From assembly GCA_006384855.1 (NCBI GenBank), contig VCJN01002157.1, positions 1 to 64,000 on the forward strand: a stretch of 64,000 nt of DNA, given 5' to 3'. Made by a program: the position numbers and the translations under genes. Shown here one piece after another: positions 23,032-34,978 of the stretch (the stretch's first letter is position 1; every line of letters begins with the position of its first letter). The notes below the pieces were generated by a model. That model saw only the letters and a program-made list of their open reading frames with translations, made no database searches and was not told the origin of the DNA. This stretch comes from Tetraselmis striata (taxonomy: Eukaryota; Chlorophyta; Chlorodendrophyceae; Chlorodendrales; Chlorodendraceae).

Positions 23032-24859
23032 TGGCGGCGCCGCTCCTCCTGGGCACGACTCGCTCTCTCAGCGCGCTGCCCGGTAGTCTGCGAAGAGGTG
23101 CCGGGTGCGAGAGGCGGTTGATTCCCAGCACTCAAGCGCCCAGTATCTCCACGCCATGAACAGCCAGCGCAATGAGCCGACTGGGTGCGGCTCCGGCTGG
23201 CCGACAACGAATGAGACGCTGCCAGCCCGCTCAGGGCGGCAATGCGCACCGCCGCTTCGAATGTGCTATGCCGTGCCGCAGGTCAAAGCAGGCGGTGACG
23301 GCCTCTTAGTTGGCGCAGCGGTGGTCCCAAACAATCGACGACGGCGCTCCAGGCCAATCATCCATAATACTAACGTCACGATTCTACAAAGAAGATACAT
23401 TTACTACTACACGAATGCAGCTCGCAAGCAGAGTAAATGCCGCGTGGGTTCCCTACGCCTGACCACTCTTTCCCTATTTTCTCCTAATTATGCATGTACA
23501 TATAGCTCCCTAAAAGGTACCGGTGTAACCCTTCGGGTCTGCAACGCCCTGATATTGTGGAGGCGGTGAACTCACCTGGGCCATAAATACGAGATGACGA
23601 AGCATGTAATTTCAAAGCGCACATCTGTTGCGGATGCAGATTTGGCCTCAGTTTTGGCAAAGTCGCAATGATGCGCCCATTGTGTCGCCAACAGGGACCA
23701 TCATAGCAGGTACTCCATCTACTCCATCTATTGGGAATCGTTCATCTGACAGTGCTGCTGACGGGCCTGATCTGACGAATACCCTCTGTGTTCTTAATGT
23801 CAAGGATTCAATAAATGCGAAAGCAACGCGAATGTGAGTCCACGCAGCAGGGTCCTTGGTGGGGATACGTATGCAGCGGCTGGCCGCAGCAGGGATAGCT
23901 GCTCCTAGCTGATGTTCTTGCGTATGTATGCATGATTGTTTGTAGATGCTGCGTATTGTAATTATATAGCCACTGCCTGTAATTTTGATCTTTGTATACC
24001 TACATCATGATGACTGTATGTGTACGTATTTTACATTGTTTTGTCACCCATATGCGCTACCAGTATGTAGTGTTTTCAAACAAGGCTCACGTGGCCGGTT
24101 GGTGCGCGGGGCCCGGACTATACGCGCGCGAATAATAAGAACGGGCGGCACCGGCGCACATATGAGAGATCGAATTGTCATATCATGGAGCACATTATAC
24201 GGCATGAAAACTCGCGCGCATGATATGCAACAACGTATGTGTACATACGAAAACAATTCGACGGTAGCAATATACTAATACACACCACACCAATATAGTA
24301 ATACACACCTTATGTCATTACTATATCTTCACTACATACACGATAACCAGTAACCTTAGATGCACGGGACTTACGGATTGAATCGACACGCCCGTAAATG
24401 GTTTTATATATTGACATAGCGTACAGGTACGTACCGGGCAGATTGGCGTGCATTTCAAATTCACGTCCGCGATACATGGGTAGTAGTGTAGTGTTCGTGT
24501 ATGTTATTAGGAAAATATAAATTGCTTCTGCCGACTATTGACACGCGCTTTGTTCAATGAATACGCCATTTGTACGTAGAATAACACCGTCGCTAACCCT
24601 TTCAATTCTCCAGATTAGTTCAGTCGTTCCGGTTGTGCATAGGGGCAGTTCGTGTTAATTTCGGATCCTTATAGAGCTAATTGGGCATGTAAGCGCATGA
24701 AAAGTACGCCTACATATGCCAATTACGTGCGTACGTTGAGGAGGCCGTGCGCCAGTGCATGCATGTTGCAACGGCTAGTACGCCTTATTGGGTCGAATGC
24801 TATGACAGCGCGCGTTGGACCTGACGATATTACCGCGATGTAGCGCTGTTACCATCCAC
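23032..24859. other. Downstream flank of the 18-exon gene, no gene seen
   Basis: GC content falls away from the gene. A TGTAA, the usual green-algal polyadenylation signal, occurs at about 23605, which would give a 3' UTR of about 575 bp. The ORFs here are short, without family resemblance or splice context. Nothing else is supported. Confidence 0.4.
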
Positions 24860-25671
24860 CGCTCGTTGAAACGGGGTCCGCTTAACCGCGCTTACCGAAT
24901 AGAAAGTGCGAGTAAGCGCATATATGTAGCACGCTTAACACCGCTTAACCGATAAGCGCCGCAGTACTTATTTAAGGCGATGCCGCTACTATATCCAGAC
25001 CATGTACTAATTGGTCCGCAGGGAGGAATGGTACCTACGATGACGCGTTCAGCCCGCTTCCCGCCCATGCCATATCCGGTGACGTTATACCGTCAGTGAA
25101 AGCTTTCAGCACGGCGCTGCCGTGTCCGGGCGTCGAAGGCGATGATAGACGTGAGACCGCGGTCGGGCGGGTGTAGAGCTTGAACCTGCCGCCGGCAGCT
25201 AAGCGAAATCATGATGCAACCAACCGCTCCTTACCCAACTATAGACTAGCACACGAAATGCGCTTCGTAGCCCTCGTCCGTCGAGTCTTCAACGTCCTCC
25301 ATGCACGTGTGCACGTTCAGCCCTTGCTCTGCCTCGCGTGTGGTGTTGCTGAGAGCGCAGAGGCGTGCATGAGGCAACGGCCCGCCTACCTTTTCACCGC
25401 CCTTGACCTCATCCCCGGCTGACGCCAACCGGACGCACGTCACGTAGTAACGGAGGGGCGGCCCCTGCTGTAGGGGAAGGTCATGAGGCGGGCCATTCTC
25501 CGCGGGAAGCCTGCCTCCGACGGCGGAGAGAAATGTTGTGCCTCCAGACGTTGTCATGGTGGCAGGGGGGGGGGGGGGGGGACGATGGTAGTGAAGTGCT
25601 AGTTTACTCCAACATGTCGTGCGATGACTCCATGCGGTATCGTAGTCGCTACTGCAATTGTCATTATCACT

Positions 25672-25960
25672 TTGTAGAGCGCGGAATTTGACGTCAGCTC
25701 TTGTGTGTGCGTGAGTGCAGGGGCGGAGGGTGAAGTGATGAGTTGCTGGAAATAATGAAGTTATTTCAAGCGCTGAGGCTCTCCGCGACAAGCGTGGCCC
25801 CGACCTCGGGGATCCGAGCTCCGTGCTCCACTGCGTGCCCCGAGCTCAGGCGCGCGCAGCCCGCTAATGAGACTCACATGCGCGAAGAGCGCATACCTAG
25901 ATTATCTAAGTGACCTAGTCAGTACAACTATAACTGCATTGCCAATCTGCCATCTACACT
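25672..25960. repeat. ~300-bp dispersed direct repeat, copy 1
   Basis: It matches 27198-27511 in the same orientation across most of its length: shared blocks include GCGTGAGTGCAG, CAAGCGCTGAGGCTCTCCGC, GAGACTCACATGCGCGAAGA and GTGACCTAGTCAGTA. It is non-coding. The first half contains repeated GAGCTCC/GAGCTCGG words. Copies differ by indels, which suggests an old duplication or two insertions of one element. Confidence 0.8.
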
Positions 25961-26117
25961 CCCCCCAAATGCTGCAATAGGAGACATGTAACAACGCTGC
26001 AGGGCAAGCATGTTCTAGTCCGCATACGTTGTCACAGGTCTTGATCCTGCCCATGGCAGTCCTTGCATGCTTGGCTAGTGTCGTTGCGGGGCATGTACCG
26101 GTTTTGTCAGCCGTTGT

Positions 26118-26558
26118 CTAGCTCGGATTGGCTAAGCATGGCTTAATCGTTTGGTGGCTTGTTGCCTCCGCTAGTCTTGCCGCGAGGCCAAGGCAGGTGT
26201 CCGACCTGACGGCCGTCCCCAAACGCCGTCCTCTCGGTCGCCGCGCTAGAGGCGCGGGAGTTGCTGCCTCTGCAGCCATCTTTTCAGATGCGCTCCACTT
26301 CTCGTTGGCTTCTAGCCTAGTATAGAGCTCTATGTGACATGAGTAGAGCTCATCATAGTGGTGGAACATCTGTCTCTGCACCTCTGCCAGCCGCGATATC
26401 AATTGAGTCATGAGAGGGACGCCACATGGTTCGTCGCCTTGCCAAGCGTCGGATTGACCGGTTGCTCTTTGCGAGCCGGTCTGGTCGTCCCCTGGCATAC
26501 AAGCCAAACCAGTGACGGACTTGGTTCGGGCAATGGTGAGCACCACTCGTCGCAACAA
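26118..26558 (-). CDS. Hypothetical 146-residue ORF with a helical segment
   Basis: Reading down from 26558, the middle of the frame (LISRLAEVQRQMFHHYDELY, then LYTRLEANEKWSASEKMAAE) looks like amphipathic helix, as in retroelement gag or transposon accessory proteins. The flanks are low-complexity. I recognise no family and see no splice sites that would extend it. It lies inside the candidate 5.7-kb transposon and may be a remnant. Confidence 0.3.
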   Translation of the reverse strand: MLRRVVLTIARTKSVTGLACMPGDDQTGSQRATGQSDAWQGDEPCGVPLMTQLISRLAEVQRQMFHHYDELYSCHIELYTRLEANEKWSASEKMAAEAATPAPLARRPRGRRLGTAVRSDTCLGLAARLAEATSHQTIKPCLANPS

Positions 26559-27197
26559 TGCCTACGGCGGGTTGAGAAAGGTTGGGTCCAGAGACCCGCC
26601 ACCTTCCGGCTCTGAAGCCTAAGAGATGGCCCTGAGCTCTCCCTTTTCCGAGTCCCCCGCCCAGGTCTGGGGCACTGCGGGGACACTAGGGGCTACTGAC
26701 CCAACTGTCGAAGATGGTATCCGACTGACGTGCACTACTCCCGCTGGGCGCACCGCTCTCGCCCGCAAGTCCGCAACGCTTCGTAACGCTCCGGTACATG
26801 CGTTGTGCACCGCTCGCGACGCTCCGTAACGCTCCGCCGGTACCTGTGCCCTGCTATGGTACCTGTGTGCCGCTGACAGTCACGTGCGGATGGCCCAAGA
26901 TGAAAAACCTACAGGACGACGCGGACGGAGATTCGGTGGTATCTCGAGTGGTCGAGGGGGGGGGGGGGGGGGCGCTCGCAGCAAATTAGTCGTCGCCTCT
27001 AAGCCGAGTGACTCGTCGAGTCGAGTGGGTGTGGGAGGCTTGTTGCGAAATAGTCGCCTCAAATCAAGCCGAGTGGTTTGCCGAGCCGTGTTCAACAGCG
27101 GGCTCGCTACGCGCAGAAAAAAAACGCGGACTTCTTAGCGTGTCCTAAGTGATCAAGGACTGCCTCACCCTCACTGTGACGTGAGGGCAACCATACC

Positions 27198-27511
27198 ATG
27201 TAGAGCTCGGAATTCGATGTCGGTTCGTGTGTGTGTGTGCGTGAGTGCAGAGGCCGAGCGAGGGTGAGGCGATGACTTGCTAGAAATAAAGAAGTGATTA
27301 CAAGCGCTGAGGCTCTCCGCGACAAGCGTGCCCCGAGCTCCGGGTTCCGAGCTCCGTGCACCACTGTGCGCCCCGAGCTCCCGGCTCCGAGCTCGGGGTC
27401 GCGTAGCAGGCTAATGAGACTCACATGCGCGAAGAGCGCATACCTAGACGATGTACGTAAGTGACCTAGTCAGTAATGATATAGCTGCATTGCCAGTCTG
27501 CCATTAACACT
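27198..27511. repeat. ~300-bp dispersed direct repeat, copy 2
   Basis: Partner of 25672-25960, preceded by a short GT microsatellite (about 27223-27240). The GAGCTC words are more numerous here than in copy 1. From 27512 to 28640 I see no gene or repeat. Confidence 0.8.
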
Positions 27512-28648
27512 TAGCGACTAAGTGATATGGAACCCGGCAAGAAGTGATGCGATGTAGTACTATTGTATATATCAATACCTTCGTTTGATTACGGTACCTG
27601 ATGGTACATGGTTACATGGGCCGACACAAATCAATCATGCATATTGGCGCACAATACCACAACCCTTAAACAATGTTGTGAGCTACTAGCAATATTCAGG
27701 TGCATCAAAACATAAACAAAACAATCATGGCATGATTGACAGGAAATGATCAATACGGCAGACTACATGCACATATATCCTTGTTTTGTTACAACGGTCG
27801 GTGAGGTATGATAAAGTTCTCGCTCGTCTACAGGCACATGTAATGTTGTCGACGCACCTTGCGCGGCATGTATGACGACTCGTGTGTGGCATGACTGAAA
27901 ATCATTAATGAAGCAGATATAAGTGAATACACTGGATAGACAAGGTTTTCGAAGCAAATTTGTTTTCCCGTTACATTTGGAAACCCCGTACCCACCCGGC
28001 GCCTATATTTATATTTCCTGCGCCGCCTACCATTCTACGTGAAAATACGCCGCAGCAACTTTATGTACTAAAACTGCTCAGGATATCAGCCTACCCTGTG
28101 CTGCCATGCCCTCAGAAACATTTGCAGCGCTAATCATACATCCTTATGAGCTGCAATGCATGCTGGATAAACACGCTCATGTTGTTTCGGCTGCTATGCA
28201 GCGTCGCCGTCGCCATCGCCCAAATAAAGCATCGGGGCAGGCGGCGGCGTCCTTGACGTGAGAGTGCTTGACATAGGAAGCCCAACTAGTGAAAGAAAAA
28301 TAACAATATCATGCCAGTGTCCATATAAAACATAAGACGATAACGGTGAAGGGGCAGTTGGGGGGTGGTGCTGACATACTACCTCATCATATGCATGGGC
28401 GCGTCATCAACAACGGTGATCTCGTGCCGCCGACCCATGCCAACAGTGCTGGTGGAAACCGCCTCTGCCCATGTTTATGTGACCAACCTGCCTTGCACGA
28501 TGCTGAGTGGGAAGACAAAGTCCGGCCGGAAGACCATTCACAGCGCCGTCCCAAATCACGGTGCTAATCGGGGCTGATGGAAGCCGACTCCCACACTAGG
28601 CGTCTCCAAATGCGAAGACAACCGGGGGCGAATCAAGCCAGGGGTTGT

Positions 28649-29400
28649 CTATTGTGTAGCCACAACGAAATAGCTTCCCTCAACTTGTAAGATCTCCTGG
28701 AACCTGTCATGTTTCTCTCCCTCTGCATCCCTAGTTGGCACAAAGCCCCAACTCGCTATGTGCTGCGTAGTTTGCGGGATGCAGTAGTCAAGGGGCACAT
28801 GATGGGCTGACCCCATCCAGTTCTCCCACCACCGGGCTGTGTACGCCCATTCATTGCCCTTCGGCAAGCGGTTGTACGCGCGGGGAGCTGTACACGGTGT
28901 AGGATTCATGGTCCAGCTTCGTCGCTATCATCCGGCCATAGTACGTCAGCATGTAGCAGTCCGGTAGATGATTGATGTAAGTGGGCTTTAATGCTGCTAT
29001 ACTATCACACAAGGCATACATGCATGTTGGCAGGAATATAAAGCATTCGCTTGATTTCGCCGTATCGGCCCTCAGTTGCTGCATTTGCAGCCCATCGGGG
29101 GGCTACTCATCAATGTACTGCTTGAAGAGAGCGGCGTTAGTTGTGGTCATGCACATTGATGCCCTCCTCGCAGAAAGCTTCCTCCACCACCCTCGCGCTG
29201 ACTGCGCGAACCGCTGCTGTATCTTGTTGTGCGTGGCGATTCTTCGCCGCTGCTAATCCTCCCACACTGCCATGATCCCGCCGGATTATGTTGACGAGCA
29301 AGTCATTGAAGAGGAACACCGACGAGTTGCTAGGTCGCGCACAAAGCAACCGACAGTTGCATCTCGCGCGTACTATAACATGGCAGGCGACACACCACAT
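28649..29400 (-). pseudogene. Frame-shifted protein remnant, family unknown
   Basis: Three protein-like pieces lie in order on the minus strand in different frames. The first has LLVNIIRRDHGSVGGLAAAK and ARVVEEAFCEEGINV (29400-29137). The second has TYINHLPDCYMLTYYGRMIA (29084-28880). The third has AYTARWWENWMGSAHHVPLD and HDRFQEILQVEGSYFVV (28909-28649). Their order and composition suggest one former gene broken by at least two frame shifts. I cannot assign it; being inside the candidate transposon, it may be the element's own gene. Confidence 0.4.
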
Positions 29401-29809
29401 GGTTACCTATTGGTGGAGAGGTGTGCTGGGTGGGAGCGAGGCCACAAAATATAATGTGGATGGGACGCAAATAAGCATGCATGTATGAAATACAGTCTCA
29501 GTGAGAAAGCAGTTTGGCATTACATGCCGTCGTGATGTGTCGCCCTAAGATTGTTGCAAGGGAGAATGCATGCATATGTGACGTCACCCTCGGAGTGATC
29601 AAATGACAAGAACCGCACACCGACCCATTGTCCCACATTATTTCGTTGGTCAGGAACGTCCCGATGTTCTTCGCGCGCGAGGGGTCGACGCGAGCGTCGG
29701 GTAGCCGGTGCGGCGGGTTGTGAAGGGGGGGGGGGGGGGCAGTCGGTTCGGGCGAAAAAGACGGGGCATGCTCTACGGGTTTTGATGCGGTGGTGGTCTT
29801 CAACTGAAG

Positions 29810-29840
<31 letters not shown>

Positions 29841-31165
29841 AGGGGGCGGGGGCGTTATGGCGAGCGTCAGTTAACATTATTGCAATGGCAAGCTGGAATC
29901 CACACACTCGCAGGCACTCACCGACAATAGGCAAGTTGGCTCCACCGAGCATTCGTCGTAAGCTGAGGCGTTGTACTTTGCTGAAGTGGCGGTTACTCCC
30001 GGCGAGGTGACGACTTCGGGGCACACGGTACTGGACCGTAAGGTGGCCGCTCGGACCATCGCATACATCGAAGACGCTCTTCTTGCCGCATGATCTCGCT
30101 TTGCCGCGAGGCGTCGCGACGAGGGTGCGCTGAGGGCGGGGGCGGGCTGTGGGATGGCGAGTGGATAGATTGTGGGCGAGAGGGGCGGATGATACGCAGG
30201 TCTGACGAGGGATGATAAGGGAGTCGCTCCGCCGCCGCGTGCGCGTAAGCAACGTCAGGTCCGCCGCACGGTTGCGCGCCATGGCGAAGTACGCGTGCGT
30301 GGGCCGGCGGGAAGCGCATCGCGTACCGTTTTACGTCCGGGTACTGCTGTGGCGTCGAGACCTCATCGGCGGAGGAACTTGTGGCATGCATGGATAAACG
30401 CGGATAAGCGCAGACAAGCTCACGTTAAGCGGGAGTAGTCGTCAAGGTATACAAAACACTGTGCTCGTACAGTAAAAATGAGTAAGAATACAGTAGAAGT
30501 ACCGTATTGAGCGCGGTTAAGCGGGCCTCGTTTCGACGAGTGACAATTTTAATTATGCGGTAGCAGTGTGTTGTGGGAGTGACGACAGTGCCTCAAAGCC
30601 ATCAATTGCGCCATCCATGCCCATACGTAGCCATCCATGCCCATCCATGCCACGTACGTAGCCTCTGCTTTCTCTCCATATCCCTAAAACCCTAAAACAA
30701 ATGCTTACATCTAGTTATGTGGTGTGTTATAGCACACATACCTTGCACGTATGTATGTTTGCATGACCGATCCCCGATTTGCGGGTATGTCAACACATCA
30801 GCATGCATGTGTAGCCCCAATAGCAAGCTCAGTCATGTGGCAACACGCACGGCAGCATCCTCCCGGATAATCCCACATCCCACACTCATCCGTGGACCCG
30901 AGTACAATACTGAAGCCCTCCCCCCTCCACGCCCCCCACCCCTTCCCATAGGGGCTGTTGATGCGCATGATGTGGGGTCGGAGTCCCCCAAGGCACATGA
31001 GCTCAAGACCTGGCGCCACGAGGGCGGCTCAACAGACTGCAAGAGCCCCCGGCCCTCCTACTTTGCGCGCTTTACCCGGGGCCGCGGTTTTTCCCGCATG
31101 CCAGAGGACGATCTCCTCTGAGTTGTTGGCCAGCCGGCCCTTGAGCCCAACGGGTTTTACCGCCC
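29401..31165. other. No supported gene; poly-G runs and simple sequence
   Basis: G runs occur at about 29726-29740 and 29812-29840. Minus-strand frames from 30391 to 29800 are Arg/Ser/Pro-rich without a recognisable domain. The right inverted end of the 5.7-kb candidate lies at 30508-30542. CCATCCATGCC words repeat at 30610-30650, followed by two CCCTAAAA units. Confidence 0.4.
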
Positions 31166-31389
31166 GTACCGCCTAAGGGGTTGCATCGACCAGCAGCCTC
31201 GAGGAGCTGCATCAACATCGCACTCCCGTACGGCACCTCCACGTGCGGTTCCCGACGCAGCCATCCCGAGTGGCGCTGCCCCCGGATGCTGCCTGGTCGT
31301 GTGATTAAAAGCACCAGGCGGGGGCTTGTCTATCCCCAGCCACCTTTCTTTGTCGCGGCGCACTCACCATGGGGTCGCACCACGACAGC
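31166..31389. repeat. ~223-bp direct repeat, left copy, flanking a minisatellite
   Basis: It matches 33938-34159 at roughly 90 percent. Shared words include GCATCGACCAGCA, CATCCCGAGTGGCGCTGCCC, CGTGTGATTAAAAGCACCAG and TTTCTTTGTCGCGGCGCACT. The shared block stops abruptly at CACGACAGC on both sides. Position and orientation resemble long terminal repeats of a short non-autonomous element, but I see no primer-binding site or clear TG...CA ends. Confidence 0.75.
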
Positions 31390-31759
31390 GCTCGCGTCTT
31401 CGCGACGTGCAAGGTCTCTGGTTTTACAAGTCACTCAGAAGTGATGCCCCGCGCCCCGCTCGAGGACATATCTCGCTGGCACAGGGAGGCGGTCGACGCT
31501 TGTCCAGAGGGCACCGTGCGCCGGCTCTTCGCGCCGACAACCAGTGGCCTACACGGACAACCATTCGACTGATTCGGGGGGAACGCTCTTCACGCCTCGC
31601 GACACAAGAACCCCCCATGCCGCCGGCCTTTGGCTCGCCGGTGAAGAAGACCGCCATTTCCAGGCAGGAACGATTCTTGATTGAGCCAGTGGGACTTGCG
31701 GCTTCAACGCGCTACTCCGTCCGCGCCACAATTAGGCTGCCCTTTGCAGCCCCAAGAAT

Positions 31760-33645
31760 ACAGTTGGTCGGCGCCAACCGGCCATCACTGTATTCCGCGC
31801 CCAGGCACCCGCGCTGGTCGGCGCCATCATGCCGTCCCTGCGCCATGTGCTTTCCGGTTGCCTCCGCGTCCTAAGCACGTAGCTGGCCGGCGCCAACGGG
31901 CCGCCGCTGCACGTCGTGTTTCAATGGCCTTCGCAGCCCCGGACACGCAGTTGGTCGGCGCCATCCGGCCAGCACTACACCATATGCCCTGGCCTTTTCC
32001 GCGGCATGGACGCGCAGGTAGTCGGAACCAACTGGCCGTCATTGCACCTTATGCCGCGGTCTTTTCCGCGGCCTGGTCATCACGCAGCTAGTCGGCGCCG
32101 TCAGGCCGTACCCTAGTCGCTTCCGCGGCCATCACATGCAGCAGGTCGGCGCCAGTAGTGGGCCGTCATTGCATCATGTATGTCTCCCGGTCGCCTCCGT
32201 GGCCCGGGCACGCGGCTGATCGGCGCCCACGGGCCGCCGCCGCACGCTGTGCCTTGGTTGCTGTCGCAGCCTCGGGCACGCAGTTGGTCGCCGCCATCAT
32301 CTGGTCGCTACCGCGTCCCGGGCACGCAGTTGGTCAGCGCCAACGGGCCGACACTACACCCTGCGCCTCGGTCGCTTCTGCAGAGTCACCGCACCTTGTG
32401 CAGCTGGTCAGCGACGTCAGGCCATCCCAAGCACCGTGTGTCCCTGGACGCTTCCGCGACATGTGTACGCAGCTAGGCGGCGCTAACGGGCCGCCACTGC
32501 ACCCTGCGCCTCGGTCGCTTTCGCGGCCCGCGTGCGCAGCCGGTCGGCGTCAACATGCCGTCACTGCACCCTATGCTCTGGTCGCCTCCGCGACCCAAGC
32601 ACGCAGCTGGTCGGCGCCGTCAAGCCATCCCCGGAACCCCTGTGCCCCGGTCGCCTCCGCCTCCGCGACCCGAGCACGCAGTTGGTCGGCATCAACGGGC
32701 CATCACTGCACCCTGTGCCCTAGTCGCCTCCGAGGCCCAGGCACGCAGCCGGTCAGCACCAACTGGCCGTCACTGCAACATATGCCGTGGCTTGTTCCGC
32801 AGCCCGGTCACGCGGTTGGTCGGCGCCGTCAGGCCGTCCCTGCACCATGTGCCCCGGTCGCCTCCGCGACCTGCGCACGCAGCTGATCGGCGCCAATAGG
32901 CCGCCACTACACCCTGCGCCTCGCTCGCCTCCGCGGCCCGCGTGCGCAGCTGGTCGGCACCTAGGTCGCCGCCTCTGTACCAAGGCCTCGGTTGCTTTCA
33001 CAGGCCCAAACACGCAACTGGGCGGCGCCAATGGGCCGCTACTGCATCATGTGCCCCGTACCTCCGCGGCCCGGGAACGCAACTGGTCGGCGCCAACATG
33101 CCGCCGCTGCACGATATGTCTCACTTACTGCCGCAACCTCGGGCACGCATTTGGTCAGCGCCATCAGGCCGCCACTGCATCATGTGCATTGGCCACTTTT
33201 TGAGCCCAGGCAAGCAGTTGGTCGACGCCATCAGGCCGCCCCGACGCCATGTACCCAGCCGCCTCCGCGGCCTACGCACGCAGCGGGTCGGAGCCAAGGG
33301 GCCGTCACTTCACCCTGCGCCTCGGTCGCTTCCGCGGCCTGCGCCCGCAGCTAGTCGGCGCAAACGGGCCGTCACTGCACCCTGTGCCATGCTCGCTTCC
33401 GCGGCCCATGCACGCAGCTCGTCGGTGCCGTCAAACCGTCCATGCACCATTTGCCCCGGTCACCTCCGCAGATTGGACACGCGGCTGGCCGACCCCATCG
33501 TGCCGCCACCGCATCCTGCGCCCCAGCGGCTTACACGGCATGGGCACGCAGCAGGTCGGCGCCAACGGTCTGCCGCCGCACATCGTACCCGTGATGCTTT
33601 CGCAGCCCCCAGGGACACTCAGCCGGTCGACGCCATCAAGCCGTC
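31760..33645. repeat. ~68-bp minisatellite, about 27 diverged copies
   Basis: Each unit carries CACGCAGYTGGTCGGCGCC, a variable (C/A)GGGCCGYCACTGCACC part and a GGTCGCCTCCGCGGCC part. Spacing between GGTCGGCGCC cores is mostly 66-72 bp, with some ~50-bp units. Units are much more diverged than in the array at the window's start. Long frames through it (for example 32158-32886 and 32942-33856) give three different degenerate peptide repeats and are not believable genes. A C-rich tract follows at 33686-33703. Confidence 0.9.
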
Positions 33646-33937
33646 GTCGCAACGTGGAGCTGGCTACAGACTACATCGTCTGCTCCCCCCCCCCCCCCCC
33701 CCCCGCCCGCCCACCCTTCGTACGCCCCGCCGTGCGACGGTAGCCCGCCAATTTTTCTTGGCGGTCGCTGCTCTCCCACCCGGCCGCCGTCTAGCCCAAG
33801 ACATGTTGGCAATGTGCCTGCGCCCCCACCCTTCTTGGAATGTTTACTATCAGTAGTTGGGGTTTTCTTTCCCTCGTCGTCTACTTAGCAGGCGCGGTAC
33901 GGCACTAATACGGTGCTATGTCAGGTGCTAGTATGCC

Positions 33938-34159
33938 GTACCGCCCGAGGGGCTGCATCGACCAGCAACCTCAAGGAGCTGAATCATCGTACTCCCGTAC
34001 GCCACCTCCACGTCTGGCTGGTTCCCTACGCAACCATCCCGAGTGGCGCTGCCCCTGGATGCTGCCTCGTCGTGTGATTAAAAGCACCAGGGGGCTTGTC
34101 TGTCCCCAGCCACCTTTCTTTGTCGCGGCGCACTCACCATGGGGTCGCACCACGACAGC
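33938..34159. repeat. ~223-bp direct repeat, right copy
   Basis: Partner of 31166-31389, closing the 3-kb cassette. Between this repeat and the transporter gene (34160-34978) lies non-coding DNA. It has a GGTTTGACTCC word at about 34299 that resembles a tRNA B-box, but no matching A-box. Confidence 0.75.
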
Positions 34160-34978
34160 CACACCCACCCTCCCCTCACTTCGTTTCAGCTTCAAAGGTC
34201 TGCCTCTTAGGCCCTGAAAAGACTTGTAATTATGTCAATGCATCTTTTCGGCACTGTGCCTGCGCCCCCACCCACCCTTGAACTGCAAAAGCCACGCGGG
34301 TTTGACTCCCGGTACCCTGTTCTGCAGTCAGAATAGTATACCCGGTGCTGCAATTTCCCTGTATTATACAGTTTACACCATGCTTTGTATGGGATGATGA
34401 CATGCTGACCGACGACGACATTCTGCGACGAATACGGCGGCGCAGACGGCATGCTGCGCTGCGCTGGCGGGTGCGGTGATGAGCCCGCCCAACATGTGGA
34501 TAAGCGCACATATTCGCGGCGCGCTCGACGCGCTGGTAGGGGTCCCGCACTCCCGCCACAACGCGGCAGCCCGAAATAGCAGTAGAGGAAGCCCGCTGCT
34601 GCTTGGCAGCTGATGAGTTGGCGTCTCACCCTTATTATTGTCCCCCCTTGTCGTCTGCGCCACGGCTGCGTCGTCATCTGTCTCGGCAGCACTTGAACTA
34701 GTGGCCCCGCCGGCCACCGCAAGCGACGCACCGGAAGCGCACTGCCGGCCGCTGCAACTCCAGGAACGCCAGCCGGAGAGGCTCGGGTGTGTCGGCCCGT
34801 CGGATACCTCACTCCCGCCGGCGGTACGTCTAGGCTGCGCTGGCGCGGCGCGCGAGCGAGTACACCGTGTGTTCGTACAGTGTTACAACGCAGAGGGCAT
34901 ACCGGCATACTGTATACGAGAGCAGCGCCAGCCCCTCGGCCGGCATCGTCGAGTGCAGCGACGCCCGCCGGGCCTCCG

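Larger units (their letters stand above)
24860..30542. mobile_element. Candidate 5.7-kb transposon with ~33-bp inverted ends
   Basis: The left end (24860-24893) and the inverse of the right end (30508-30542) share CTCGTYGAAACGRGGYCCGC and the following CTTAACCGCGCT, 29 of 33 positions. Inside both ends, for about 100-150 bp, the motif CGCTTAAC/GTTAAGCG and close variants (GATAAGCGC, AGTAAGCGC) recur in both orientations, as subterminal transposase-binding repeats often do. No intact transposase is visible. The interior holds a pair of ~300-bp repeats, poly-G runs, and frame-shifted remnants at 28.6-29.4 kb. I see no clear target-site duplication. Confidence 0.5.

Noticed and set aside
31326..33856. 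Several long plus-strand ORFs (182-304 codons) around 31-34 kb
   Set aside because: They are frames of the ~68-bp minisatellite and the flanking direct repeats. The peptide repeats differ in every frame and degrade without constraint.
34230..34330. Possible tRNA gene (GGTTTGACTCC B-box at about 34299)
   Set aside because: There is no A-box, D-arm or acceptor stem at suitable spacing upstream.
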